Shown piece after piece: positions 1-7,070 of a stretch of 64,000 bases of DNA. The position numbers and the translations under genes are program-made. Numbering within the stretch: the first letter of the stretch is position 1; each line of letters begins with the position of its first letter. Source of the DNA: an uncultured Eubacteriales bacterium (GTDB taxonomy: Bacteria > Bacillota > Clostridia > Oscillospirales > Oscillospiraceae); NCBI GenBank assembly GCA_900544765.1, contig UQWI01000009.1, positions 62,001 to 126,000 of the forward strand. The letters run 5' to 3'. The notes beneath the pieces were generated by a model. The model was not told where the DNA came from and made no database searches. It saw only the letters and a program-made list of their open reading frames with translations.

Positions 1-529
1 CGTCAACAGCTATGCCCGCAACCTCGTCGGGAGTCTTGCCGATGCAGTACTCCTCGAGAGCCCTGACCTGCTCGTCCCACTCCGCGCTGATGCTGCTCGC
101 GCCGCGCATGGCGTACTCGTCGTCGAGCTCCATCTTGCTGCGGATCTCGCCGGTGAGGTCGGTGGTGATGGCGCCGCTGGCGTTGAAGTTGGTCTTGCAC
201 TGGATGGCGTCTATCTTGCAGTCGACAATGACGCCCTCGCTGTTGATGGTGACGGCGTAGATGTCCACGTTGGCCTGGGCCAGGCCGTCGGCATCCGCGC
301 TCGCGCTGGAAGAACCGCTGTGTCCGGAGGCGTAGGCGGCAGTCATGTAGAAGCCCAGGGCCAGTTCTCCCTCGGCGACCTCTGCGGTATCGCCGGGCTC
401 ACTGCTGGGAGTCGGTTCAACGTCTGTGCTCGGCGCGGCGGGGCTGTACTGCACCACGGTCACGCCGCAGCCAGCCAGCAGGCCTACGCACAAGAGCAGC
501 GTAAGTACAATTGCTGTCAGCTTTTTCAT
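1..529 (-). CDS. Secreted lipoprotein of unknown function, C-terminus cut by window edge
   Basis: The protein starts at 529 and runs off the left edge, so about 176 residues are visible. It has a short signal peptide ending in a lipobox (LLAGC, Cys about residue 20), then a Pro/Ser/Thr/Glu linker and a globular domain. The visible domain has features such as GLAQANVDIYAV and LEEYCIGKTPDEV. It resembles uncharacterised lipoproteins common in gut Oscillospiraceae, whose fold may relate to FMN-binding domains; that similarity is from memory and not certain. It is divergent from the response regulator at 861 and shares a 331-bp intergenic region that contains a perfect direct repeat. Membrane-anchored and extracellular by inference; function not recognised. 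Confidence 0.75.
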   Translation of the reverse strand, partial: MKKLTAIVLTLLLCVGLLAGCGVTVVQYSPAAPSTDVEPTPSSEPGDTAEVAEGELALGFYMTAAYASGHSGSSSASADADGLAQANVDIYAVTINSEGVIVDCKIDAIQCKTNFNASGAITTDLTGEIRSKMELDDEYAMRGASSISAEWDEQVRALEEYCIGKTPDEVAGIAVD

Positions 530-680
530 TTTGTCTTTACCTCCCGATAATGATAATTGTACGGGCTGACATAAGGGCCGGCCTGCCTTCCACAGGAATT
601 GTCCGGCGCACAGGCGCTATGCCCCTACTATCATAGTGAAAAGTATAACAAAGTTGGCTTAATTATGTATTTATCCGACC

Positions 681-696
681 TTAATATTTGTTAAGG
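681..696. repeat. 16-bp direct repeat, copy 1 (possible operator)
   Basis: TTAATATTTGTTAAGG, identical to 826-841, with starts 145 bp apart. The copy lies about 150 bp upstream of the lipoprotein start. OmpR-type regulators often bind direct repeats, so autoregulation by the adjacent regulator is possible but unproven. Confidence 0.6.
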
Positions 697-778
697 TATC
701 TGTAGCAAGTGTTAAGCCAGGTTTCAGCCTCAAAAAGTCATTCTTACGCATATTTGTCCGATAAATCCCCTGTTGCTC

Positions 779-807
779 TTGTAATTTGTCACGAATAATG
801 TTATAAT
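779..807 (+). promoter_or_regulatory. Predicted promoter of the response regulator gene
   Basis: TTGTAA, a 17-bp spacer and TATAAT at 802-807. Transcription would start near 814, so direct-repeat copy 2 (826-841) would lie in the 5' leader, a position compatible with repression. Confidence 0.55.
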
Positions 808-825
808 GCAAACATTAACATGATA

Positions 826-841
826 TTAATATTTGTTAAGG
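826..841. repeat. 16-bp direct repeat, copy 2 (possible operator)
   Basis: Second perfect copy of TTAATATTTGTTAAGG. It ends 19 bp before the regulator ATG, between the predicted start of transcription and the SD sequence (GGGGGAAAGG). Confidence 0.6.
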
Positions 842-860
842 ATTTGACTGGGGGAAAGGT

Positions 861-1538
861 ATGGCAGACAGGGTGCTAATAATAGACGGCGACACGCAAT
901 CCCGCACCATGCTGGGCCGCGCGCTGCGGGCCGGCCTCATGCTTGCGGAGACTGCGGTGACCGGCGAAGAGGGGCTCGAGAGGCTGAATGTGGCGGAGTA
1001 TGACCTTGTGGTCCTGGACGTGGATTTGCCCGGTATCGACGGCTTTCACGTCATCCAAACCCTGCGCCGACGCGGCAGCCGAGTACCCATTATAGTGGTG
1101 AGCTCGCACAGCGAGGACTACGAGCAGCTGTACGCCCTGGATTTGGGCGCGGACGACTTTGTCACCAAGCCCTTCAACCCCGTGCTGTTTGCGGCGAAGG
1201 CCAGGGCGCTGGTCAGGCGCAGCCGGGGCATGCCGCTGGAGGATGTCATCAGCGTCGGACCCTTCACATACAACACCGGCACCCTGCGTTTTTACAAAAA
1301 CGGCGAGGAAATCTTGCTCACGAGCAAGGAAAACGCCATGATGAAGCTGTTCATAGACAACGTAGACAGGATTTTTTCGCGCAGCAGGCTCTACGACCTC
1401 GTCTGGGGCGGCTCGCTGGTGGACGAGAACACGGTCATGGTCTACGTCAGCCGTCTGCGCGGCAAGATAGAGGACGACCCCGCCCACCCCAAGTACATAC
1501 AGACTGTCCGCGGCCTGGGATACAGGTTTGTCGCGTGA
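861..1538 (+). CDS. OmpR/PhoB-family response regulator, orphan
   Basis: A 225-residue two-domain regulator. The N-terminal receiver (about 1-118) has acidic residues D9/D11, the predicted phospho-acceptor D53 (VVLDVDLPG) and the conserved Lys in TKPF (K103). The C-terminal winged helix (about 130-225) ends with the family signature YIQTVRGLGYRF. The SD GGGGGAAAGG precedes ATG 861. No histidine kinase gene is adjacent, so the partner must lie elsewhere. It converges on rnfB, sharing one bidirectional terminator. The promoter region carries two 16-bp direct repeats that may be its own binding sites. Cytoplasmic DNA-binding regulator; the regulon is unknown. Confidence 0.93.
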   Translation: MADRVLIIDGDTQSRTMLGRALRAGLMLAETAVTGEEGLERLNVAEYDLVVLDVDLPGIDGFHVIQTLRRRGSRVPIIVVSSHSEDYEQLYALDLGADDFVTKPFNPVLFAAKARALVRRSRGMPLEDVISVGPFTYNTGTLRFYKNGEEILLTSKENAMMKLFIDNVDRIFSRSRLYDLVWGGSLVDENTVMVYVSRLRGKIEDDPAHPKYIQTVRGLGYRFVA

Positions 1539-1544
1539 CATGAA

Positions 1545-1573
1545 AAAAGAGGCCCCGGCTGGGGCCTCTTTTA
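1545..1573. terminator. Bidirectional intrinsic terminator
   Basis: AAAAGAGGCCCC stem, GGCT loop, GGGGCCTCTTTT. A/T runs on both sides serve the regulator on the plus strand and the rnf operon on the minus strand. Confidence 0.9.
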
Positions 1574-1588
1574 TTTTGTATGAGCGAT

Positions 1589-2407
1589 TCAGCTCTCCTG
1601 AGCGTAAATCTTCTGCGGGTGGATGATGTGCCTCGGGCAGACCTCGGCGCAGTGGCCGCAGCCGGTGCACTTGTCGTAGTCGATGACGGCCAGGTTGTTG
1701 ACAACCTTGATGGCCTCGTGCGGGCACTCGCGCTGGCACTTCATGCAGCCGATGCAGCCGGCGTCGCAGAGCTTGCGGGTCTGTGCGCCTTTGTCGTTGC
1801 TGCGGCAGCCGACGAGCACACGCTGCTCGTAGGGTACCTTCTGGATGATGCCCTTGGGGCAGGCGCTGGCGCAGGCCATGCAGGAGGTACATTTCTCACG
1901 GTCGACCTGGGCGACGCCGTTGACGATGTGCATGGCGTCGAACTGGCAGGCCTTGACGCAGGTGCCAAGGCCGATGCAGGAGAACTGGCAGGCCTTGGGG
2001 CCCTTGTTGCCGAAGCGCATCGCGGCGACGCAGTCTGCGGGGCCTTCGTACTCGAAGAAGTTCTTAGCCGTGTCACAGCTGCCGGAGCAGGGGACGTAGG
2101 CGACGTACTTGACCTCGGGCACGGCGTCCAGGCCCATGATGGCCGCAACGGCGGCAGCGGTCTTTGCGCCGCCGGGGCCGCACTTGTTTGGGGGAGCCTC
2201 GCCCGCGACAACAGCCGCCGCATAGGCGTCGCAGCCCGCGAAACCGCAGCCGCCGCAGTTGGCGCCCGCAAGGCATTCGCGCACCTGTCCGATACGCTCG
2301 TCCTCTTCCACATGGAAAATCTTGGCCGCAAAGGCAAGCAGGCCTCCAAATATGGCGCCTAGGACACCGAGGACGAGAATGGCGTAAACAATGTTCATGA
2401 AATCCAT
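1589..2407 (-). CDS. rnfB: Rnf complex subunit B, polyferredoxin
   Basis: RnfB of the ion-pumping ferredoxin:NAD+ oxidoreductase, 272 residues. It has an N-terminal membrane helix (about 5-28), then the cluster motif CANCGGCGFAGC with a downstream Cys, then four ferredoxin-type Cys sets: CIGLGTCVKAC, CTSCMACASACP, CIGCMKCQRECP and CTGCGHCAEVCP. RnfB is thought to take electrons from reduced ferredoxin. It is the last gene of rnfCDGEAB, 12 bp after rnfA, with SD AGGGGG before ATG. The gene order is the usual clostridial one. The coupling ion (Na+ or H+) cannot be read from this sequence. Confidence 0.96.
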   Translation of the reverse strand: MDFMNIVYAILVLGVLGAIFGGLLAFAAKIFHVEEDERIGQVRECLAGANCGGCGFAGCDAYAAAVVAGEAPPNKCGPGGAKTAAAVAAIMGLDAVPEVKYVAYVPCSGSCDTAKNFFEYEGPADCVAAMRFGNKGPKACQFSCIGLGTCVKACQFDAMHIVNGVAQVDREKCTSCMACASACPKGIIQKVPYEQRVLVGCRSNDKGAQTRKLCDAGCIGCMKCQRECPHEAIKVVNNLAVIDYDKCTGCGHCAEVCPRHIIHPQKIYAQES

Positions 2408-2419
2408 CTCGTTACCCCC

Positions 2420-2998
2420 TTATGCAATGCTCATGCCGGAGAATCCCATGAATGCCAGCGCCAGCAGGCCGGCGGTGGTCAGGGCTATCGGGAATCCCTC
2501 GTAGCTCTCGGGATAATCGGCAAACTGGAGACGGTCACGCACGCTGGCGAACAGCACGATGGCCAGCATGAAGCCCAGGCCGCCGGTGATGCCGTAGGTG
2601 ACGGACTCGATGAAGTTGTAGTTGTTCTGCACGTTCAGCAGCACGACGCCGAGAACGGCGCAGTTGGTGGTGATGAGCGGCAGATAGATGCCGAGGGCCG
2701 TGTACAGGCTCGGCACACTCTTCTTGAGGAACATCTCAACAAACTGCACGAGCACGGCGATGACCAGGATGAAGGCCAGGGTGCTCATGTAGTCAAGCTC
2801 AAGCTGCACGAGCAGGAGGTTGACGACGTAGCACAGCGCGCTGGCCAGGCCCATGACGAAGGTAACCGCGATGCCCATACCGACGGCGGTATCCACCTTG
2901 GTGGAGCAGCCCAGGAAGGGGCAGCAGCCGAGGAACTGCGAGAAGATGAAGTTGTTCATCAGTATCGCGCCGAGCGCGATGGTAAATATGTTCATCAT
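2420..2998 (-). CDS. rnfA: Rnf complex subunit A, integral membrane protein
   Basis: A 192-residue, six-helix membrane protein. It carries the family signature near the N-terminus (NNFIFSQFLGCCPFLGCS) and the mirrored NCAVLGV segment in the second half. RnfA and RnfE are inverted-topology homologues that form the membrane core and, in known structures, bind a [2Fe-2S] centre through Cys residues between the subunits; CC and C residues are present at about 25-31 and in TTNCAV. The ATG abuts the rnfE stop (1-bp overlap), which implies translational coupling. Confidence 0.96.
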   Translation of the reverse strand: MMNIFTIALGAILMNNFIFSQFLGCCPFLGCSTKVDTAVGMGIAVTFVMGLASALCYVVNLLLVQLELDYMSTLAFILVIAVLVQFVEMFLKKSVPSLYTALGIYLPLITTNCAVLGVVLLNVQNNYNFIESVTYGITGGLGFMLAIVLFASVRDRLQFADYPESYEGFPIALTTAGLLALAFMGFSGMSIA

Positions 2999-3729
2999 TA
3001 CTCAACGTCCTCCTTTGCAGCGGTCTCGGCCGGGGCCGGAATTTCAACCTTGGCGGCGCGGGCGGCCTTTTCCTTCTTCTCGGCGCTCTTACGCAGGGCA
3101 AACTGCATGGCGGCGAGCAGGGCGGCCAGGGTAAGGAAGCCGCCGAAGGGCATGATGAGGATGGTCGCTCCGAAGTCCTCCGGGAAGATGCGGATGCCGG
3201 CGGCGGAGCCATCAAGCGTCACATGGAGGGCGCCGTCAACTATCTCGAAGATGCCGGTGCCGAAGGTACCGGAGCCGAGCAGCTCGCGGATGAGGCACAT
3301 GCAGACGAGGACAACGGTGTAACCGAAGCCCTGGAAGATACCGTCCCAGAAGCTCGGGCCTATGGGCTCATGCTGGCAGAAAGCCTCGGCACGTCCGATG
3401 ATGATGCAGTTGACGACTATCAGCGGTATGAACACGCCCAGTGACGCGCTCAGCGCCGGTATGTAGGCCTGCAGCAGCAGGTCGACGATAGTGACGAAGC
3501 CCGCGATGACAACAACGAAAATTGCCAGACGGATGTCGTTCGGTATGGCCTTGCGCAGCGCGGATATGGCCACGTTGCAGCAGGTCAGGATGATGAGAAC
3601 GGACAGGCCCATGCCAATGCCGTTGAACAGCGTTGTCGTAATGGCCATGGTGGAGCACATGCCGATACGCTGGACGAGAACGGGGTTGTTGGTAATGAGG
3701 CCTTCTTTGAATTGCTGTTTGATACTCAT
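2998..3729 (-). CDS. rnfE: Rnf complex subunit E, integral membrane protein
   Basis: A 243-residue RnfE/NqrD homologue with about six membrane helices. The motif NNPVLVQRIGMCSTMA lies at the N-terminus and VNCIIIGRAEAFC in the middle, matching the Cys positions that pair with RnfA. The C-terminal 35 residues are charged and Ala/Glu/Lys-rich (EKKEKAARAAKVE), a cytoplasmic tail longer than in many homologues. A GGGGGG SD lies 6 nt before ATG. It lies between rnfG and rnfA in the operon. Confidence 0.96.
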   Translation of the reverse strand: MSIKQQFKEGLITNNPVLVQRIGMCSTMAITTTLFNGIGMGLSVLIILTCCNVAISALRKAIPNDIRLAIFVVVIAGFVTIVDLLLQAYIPALSASLGVFIPLIVVNCIIIGRAEAFCQHEPIGPSFWDGIFQGFGYTVVLVCMCLIRELLGSGTFGTGIFEIVDGALHVTLDGSAAGIRIFPEDFGATILIMPFGGFLTLAALLAAMQFALRKSAEKKEKAARAAKVEIPAPAETAAKEDVE

Positions 3730-3741
3730 TTCAAGCCCCCC

Positions 3742-4308
3742 TTAACCCAAAGCTTTCACGGCGGCGATGGCCGTGTTGCCCGCGTTGGCCATAGCCCTGG
3801 ATGAGATGGTCGCGGCGGTGATGGAGTCTACCGTGCCGCCGTCCTTGGTGACGGCCATGCCCTCGGTCTGCCCTATCATGCTGTCGGTGAAATCAGTCTC
3901 GGTTATCTTGGCGCCGAGGCCGCTCGTCTCCGCGTGGTCAATGACGCTCGCGCCTGTTATCGAGTAGTCCTCTGCGCTGACGCCGAAGGCGGCCGTGATG
4001 GAGCCCTGTGCGCCGGAGAAAGTCAACTCGACGACCCAGCCCTCGTCGCCCGCCTGGGCGATGGCGTTGATGGTGTAGCCGGCGAAGGCCTGCGGGTCGT
4101 AACCCTCGACAGTGGTGTAGCCCCCGTCGTAGGGCAGAACGGCGTTGTAAGCCTGCTCGGTCTTAATGCGCTCCTGCTCTTCAATGGTGTCCTTGGTGAG
4201 CGCGTTGACGAAACCCAGGACGCCGGAGGTAATAGCGCTCACGAGGAAGAGGATGAGCGCCAGGCGGATTATCTGGTTGCCGCCCTTGGCCTTTTTGGTT
4301 TCAGTCAT
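3742..4308 (-). CDS. rnfG: Rnf complex subunit G, covalent FMN-binding protein
   Basis: A 188-residue protein with one N-terminal transmembrane helix (about 12-35) and an extracytoplasmic FMN-binding domain. The flavinylation motif near the C-terminus reads DSITAATISS; by family precedent FMN is attached through a phosphoester to the final Thr (T167). TAAT replaces the more usual SGAT, which is within known variation. The start ATGA overlaps the rnfD stop. Flavin transfer would need an ApbE-type enzyme, which is not in this window. Confidence 0.95.
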   Translation of the reverse strand: MTETKKAKGGNQIIRLALILFLVSAITSGVLGFVNALTKDTIEEQERIKTEQAYNAVLPYDGGYTTVEGYDPQAFAGYTINAIAQAGDEGWVVELTFSGAQGSITAAFGVSAEDYSITGASVIDHAETSGLGAKITETDFTDSMIGQTEGMAVTKDGGTVDSITAATISSRAMANAGNTAIAAVKALG

Positions 4309-5345
4309 TCTGCCGCACCCTCCTTCGCTGCTTTCTTAGCCGCCTTGGCAGCGGCCTTCTTGGCCTTGAGGTCTTCCTTCGTCATGCCGAACTGACGCGG
4401 CCTGAATGCCTTGTCGATGGCCCAGGTGCAGCAGTTCATGATGAGGATGGCATAACTGACGCCCTCGGGATAGCTGCCGAAGTAACGGATGAGCACGGTT
4501 ATAGCGCCGCAGCCCACGCCGTAGAGGATCTGGCCGCCCAGGTTGACCGGGCTGGTCGCGTAATCGGTAGCCATGAAGAAGGCGCCGAGGAACAGGCCGC
4601 CGGAGAGGACGTTGTAGAGCATCCAGTCGACGTTGCTGTAGCCCTCGCAGCCGAATACCAGGGTGAGGACGGCGACGGTGCCGATGAAGGAAACGGGAAT
4701 GCGCCAGGAGATGACCTTGCGGGCGAGCAGGTAGATGCCGCCGATGAGCAGGGCCAGGGCGCTTATTTCGCCGATGCTGCCGGGGATGCCGCCGAGGAAC
4801 ATGTTGGTGAAGTTGAAGTACTCGGGCAGGGCCTGGCCGTTGTGCAGGTAGCTGAGCGGGGTGGCCATCGTGGAGGCGTCGACAACGACGTCGCGCAGGG
4901 TGGTCGGCACGGCCCAGCTGGTCATATGTACGGCGTAGCCGGCGGCCAGGAAGGCGCGGGCGGCGAGCGCCGGGTTGAGGAAGTTCTTGCCGATGCCGCC
5001 ATAGAGCTGCTTTACAACGACTATGGCGAAGAACGAGCCGATAAGGCCCACCCACCACGGCGCGTTGCTGGGCATCACGCAGGTCAGCAGTACGCCGGTG
5101 ACAACGGCGGAGAGATCCCCTATTGAGGTGTTCTTCTTGAGCAGCTTGCGGTAGCCCCACTCGAAGAGCACACAGGCGGCGACGTTCACTACGAGGAGCG
5201 TCGCGACGTTCATTCCGAACATGTAGGCGCCGACGCCCAGGGCGGGCAAAAGCGCGATTATGACGTCGAGCATTATCTTGTCGGTGCTCCTCGCGGTCCT
5301 GACAATCGGGTTCGACGTAACTTTAAACAGCTTTTTTTCTTCCAT
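4305..5345 (-). CDS. rnfD: Rnf complex subunit D, membrane flavoprotein
   Basis: A 346-residue NqrB/RnfD homologue with about nine to ten membrane helices. The segment VVDASTMATPLS at about 156-165 contains Thr 162, matching the covalent FMN site of RnfD proteins, and TDYATSPVNLGG lies further on. RnfD carries electrons through the membrane and is linked to ion translocation. I start at the ATG at 5345 (MEEKKLFKV) because it overlaps the rnfC stop and has a good SD (GGAGG); the open frame extends further upstream but reads like out-of-frame rnfC. The C-terminus is Lys/Ala-rich. Confidence 0.95.
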   Translation of the reverse strand: MEEKKLFKVTSNPIVRTARSTDKIMLDVIIALLPALGVGAYMFGMNVATLLVVNVAACVLFEWGYRKLLKKNTSIGDLSAVVTGVLLTCVMPSNAPWWVGLIGSFFAIVVVKQLYGGIGKNFLNPALAARAFLAAGYAVHMTSWAVPTTLRDVVVDASTMATPLSYLHNGQALPEYFNFTNMFLGGIPGSIGEISALALLIGGIYLLARKVISWRIPVSFIGTVAVLTLVFGCEGYSNVDWMLYNVLSGGLFLGAFFMATDYATSPVNLGGQILYGVGCGAITVLIRYFGSYPEGVSYAILIMNCCTWAIDKAFRPRQFGMTKEDLKAKKAAAKAAKKAAKEGAAE

Positions 5346-6736
5346 TACGCCTGGGCCTCCTTTCCGGACTTGGCCTTCTCGGCGGCGACGGCGGCGTTGA
5401 CCTTGGCGGCCTCGGCCTTGGCGCGCTCTTCGGCGCGGTGGGCGTTTATCATCGCCTTGCCGACCTTGAAGGTGTGGGTCAGCGGCAGACGTCCCGGGCA
5501 GCCCCAGGAGCACGAGCCGCACTCAAAGCAGTCCATGACGTGGTACTCTTCCATCTTCTTGATGTCGCCCTTCTGCACATACATATACATGTACATGGGC
5601 TCAAGCTTCATGGGACAGTGAGCGATGCAGGTGCCGCAGCGGATACATGTCGGCGTCTCGCTCTCGCGGTTCATGTCCTTGCTGAAGAGCAGCAGGCCGC
5701 TGGCGCCCTTGACGGAGCCGCAGCCGGAGTCGGCCACGCAGATGCCCATCATGGGGCCGCCCATGCAGATGCGCTCCACACGGTCCATGTCTGCGCCGGC
5801 CTCGGCGAAGATGTGATCCAGCGGGGTGCCGAAACGCACGAGCAGGTTCTGGGCCTCGGGGACGCAGTCGCCCGCGACTGTAACCACGCGTTCAATGGAG
5901 GGTACCCCTTCGTAGCACGCGCGGTAGATGGAATATGCGGTATAGGTGGACACGACGTTGCAGCCGACGCCGCTCGGCAGCCCGCCGGGCTTTACCTCGC
6001 GGTTGGTGTTGGCCTTTACCTGCATCTTCTCGGCGCCCTGTGGGTACTTGACCGCTTCGGGCACTATCTCAACGCCGTACTTGGCCGGGTCGAGGCTGGT
6101 GAGCAGGTCTATGGAGTCGCGCTTGTTCTCCTCGATGCCGTAGTAGCACTTGTCGAGGCCGTGCGCGATACGCACGAGCTCGATGCCCTTGAGCAGCTCC
6201 TCCGGGTGCTCGAGCATCGTACGGTGGTCGCCGCAGAGATAGGGCTCGCACTCGGCGCCGTTGATTATAAGGGTATCGACTTTTCCGCGGGCCCCTTCTA
6301 TCTTGAACGCAGTCGGGAACATAGCGCCGCCCATGCCAACGACGCCGGCCTCCCTTATGCGCCTTATGATAGCCTCGGGGTCCTTCAACTGCTCAGCGGT
6401 AAGCGGTTTCATGTCTTCGCAGGGGGTATCCTGGAAGTCGTTATCGATCACCACGGACATGACCATGTCGCCCAGCATATGTCTCCTGGGCTCCACGGCA
6501 ACCACCGTGCCGGAGACTGTCGCGTGTACCGGCGCGCTGACGGGCGCGTCGTTGGTGCCGATAACCTGGCCCATCTTGACAGTGTCCCCAACCTTTACGG
6601 TGGGCTGGTCGGGAGCGCCGATGTGCTGAACCATCGGTATCACGACCTGCTTTGGCGGTGCTATCGGCCGCACAGGCGTTTTGCTGGCGGTCTTAGCGTA
6701 GTCCGGGTGAACACCGCCGTAATACTTAAAGGGCAT
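5345..6736 (-). CDS. rnfC: Rnf complex subunit C, NADH-binding iron-sulfur flavoprotein subunit
   Basis: First gene of the operon, 463 residues. RnfC is the peripheral subunit that reduces NAD+. Visible parts are the N-terminal biotinyl-lipoyl-like domain (HIGAPDQPTVKVGDTV), the NADH/FMN-type Rossmann region (GGAMFPTAFK, NGAECEPYLCGD), a SLBB-like segment, and two [4Fe-4S] sets near the C-terminus, CIRCGTCIAHCP and CFECGSCSWGCP. The start at 6736 is chosen because GAGGTG lies 6 nt upstream; two in-frame ATGs further upstream have no SD. Promoter at 6773-6801. Confidence 0.95.
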   Translation of the reverse strand: MPFKYYGGVHPDYAKTASKTPVRPIAPPKQVVIPMVQHIGAPDQPTVKVGDTVKMGQVIGTNDAPVSAPVHATVSGTVVAVEPRRHMLGDMVMSVVIDNDFQDTPCEDMKPLTAEQLKDPEAIIRRIREAGVVGMGGAMFPTAFKIEGARGKVDTLIINGAECEPYLCGDHRTMLEHPEELLKGIELVRIAHGLDKCYYGIEENKRDSIDLLTSLDPAKYGVEIVPEAVKYPQGAEKMQVKANTNREVKPGGLPSGVGCNVVSTYTAYSIYRACYEGVPSIERVVTVAGDCVPEAQNLLVRFGTPLDHIFAEAGADMDRVERICMGGPMMGICVADSGCGSVKGASGLLLFSKDMNRESETPTCIRCGTCIAHCPMKLEPMYMYMYVQKGDIKKMEEYHVMDCFECGSCSWGCPGRLPLTHTFKVGKAMINAHRAEERAKAEAAKVNAAVAAEKAKSGKEAQA

Positions 6737-6772
6737 GAGCATCACCTCTCGTAGATTTGGCATAGCGAAATA

Positions 6773-6801
6773 ATACTATCACGTTTGTCATTTTGTGTCC
6801 A
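6773..6801 (-). promoter_or_regulatory. Predicted rnf operon promoter
   Basis: On the minus strand TGGACA (6796-6801), a 17-bp spacer and TAGTAT (6773-6778), about 30 bp upstream of the rnfC SD. Confidence 0.6.
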
Positions 6802-6997
6802 GTGATAATGACGTAAATACACCATTTTTCCAAGATTATTTCTTAACAATCTTGAGAAAACATTGACAAATGAATGATGTGTGCCTTTTATTGCCATTTT
6901 TGCCCCATTCCCGCTCAGCCTTACATTTTTTGTGGCACTTGCGGCATGAAACGGCGCATACCGATTGTGTACTATGCCAGCGGCGCAATTGCCATCT

Positions 6998-7025
6998 TTG
7001 CAAAGCCGGAAGTTTAGTGTAAAAT
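6998..7025 (+). promoter_or_regulatory. Predicted promoter of the GH2 gene
   Basis: TTGCAA, a 16-bp spacer and TAAAAT, giving a start of transcription near 7032 and a leader of about 39 nt. Confidence 0.45.
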
Positions 7026-7070
7026 AGGCTTCAGTAACAACAGCCGCCCAGGCAGGAACGGAGGGCCAGC

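Larger units (their letters stand above)
530..860. other. Divergent intergenic region with promoter and direct repeats
   Basis: AT-rich 331 bp between the divergent lipoprotein and response regulator genes. It holds a promoter-like pair for the regulator (779-807) and two copies of a 16-bp direct repeat (681-696 and 826-841). No open frame worth calling was seen here. Confidence 0.7.
6737..7070. other. Divergent intergenic region between rnfC and the GH2 gene
   Basis: 334 bp, AT-rich near rnf. It contains the rnf promoter (6773-6801, minus) and a promoter-like pair for the glycosidase (6998-7025, plus). A further TTGACA with TTTTAT 17 bp downstream occurs at 6863-6891. No gene was seen. Confidence 0.65.

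Noticed and set aside
1580..2362. Plus-strand open frame opposite rnfB
   Set aside because: Antisense to a complete polyferredoxin; low-complexity Ala/Asp/Val sequence.
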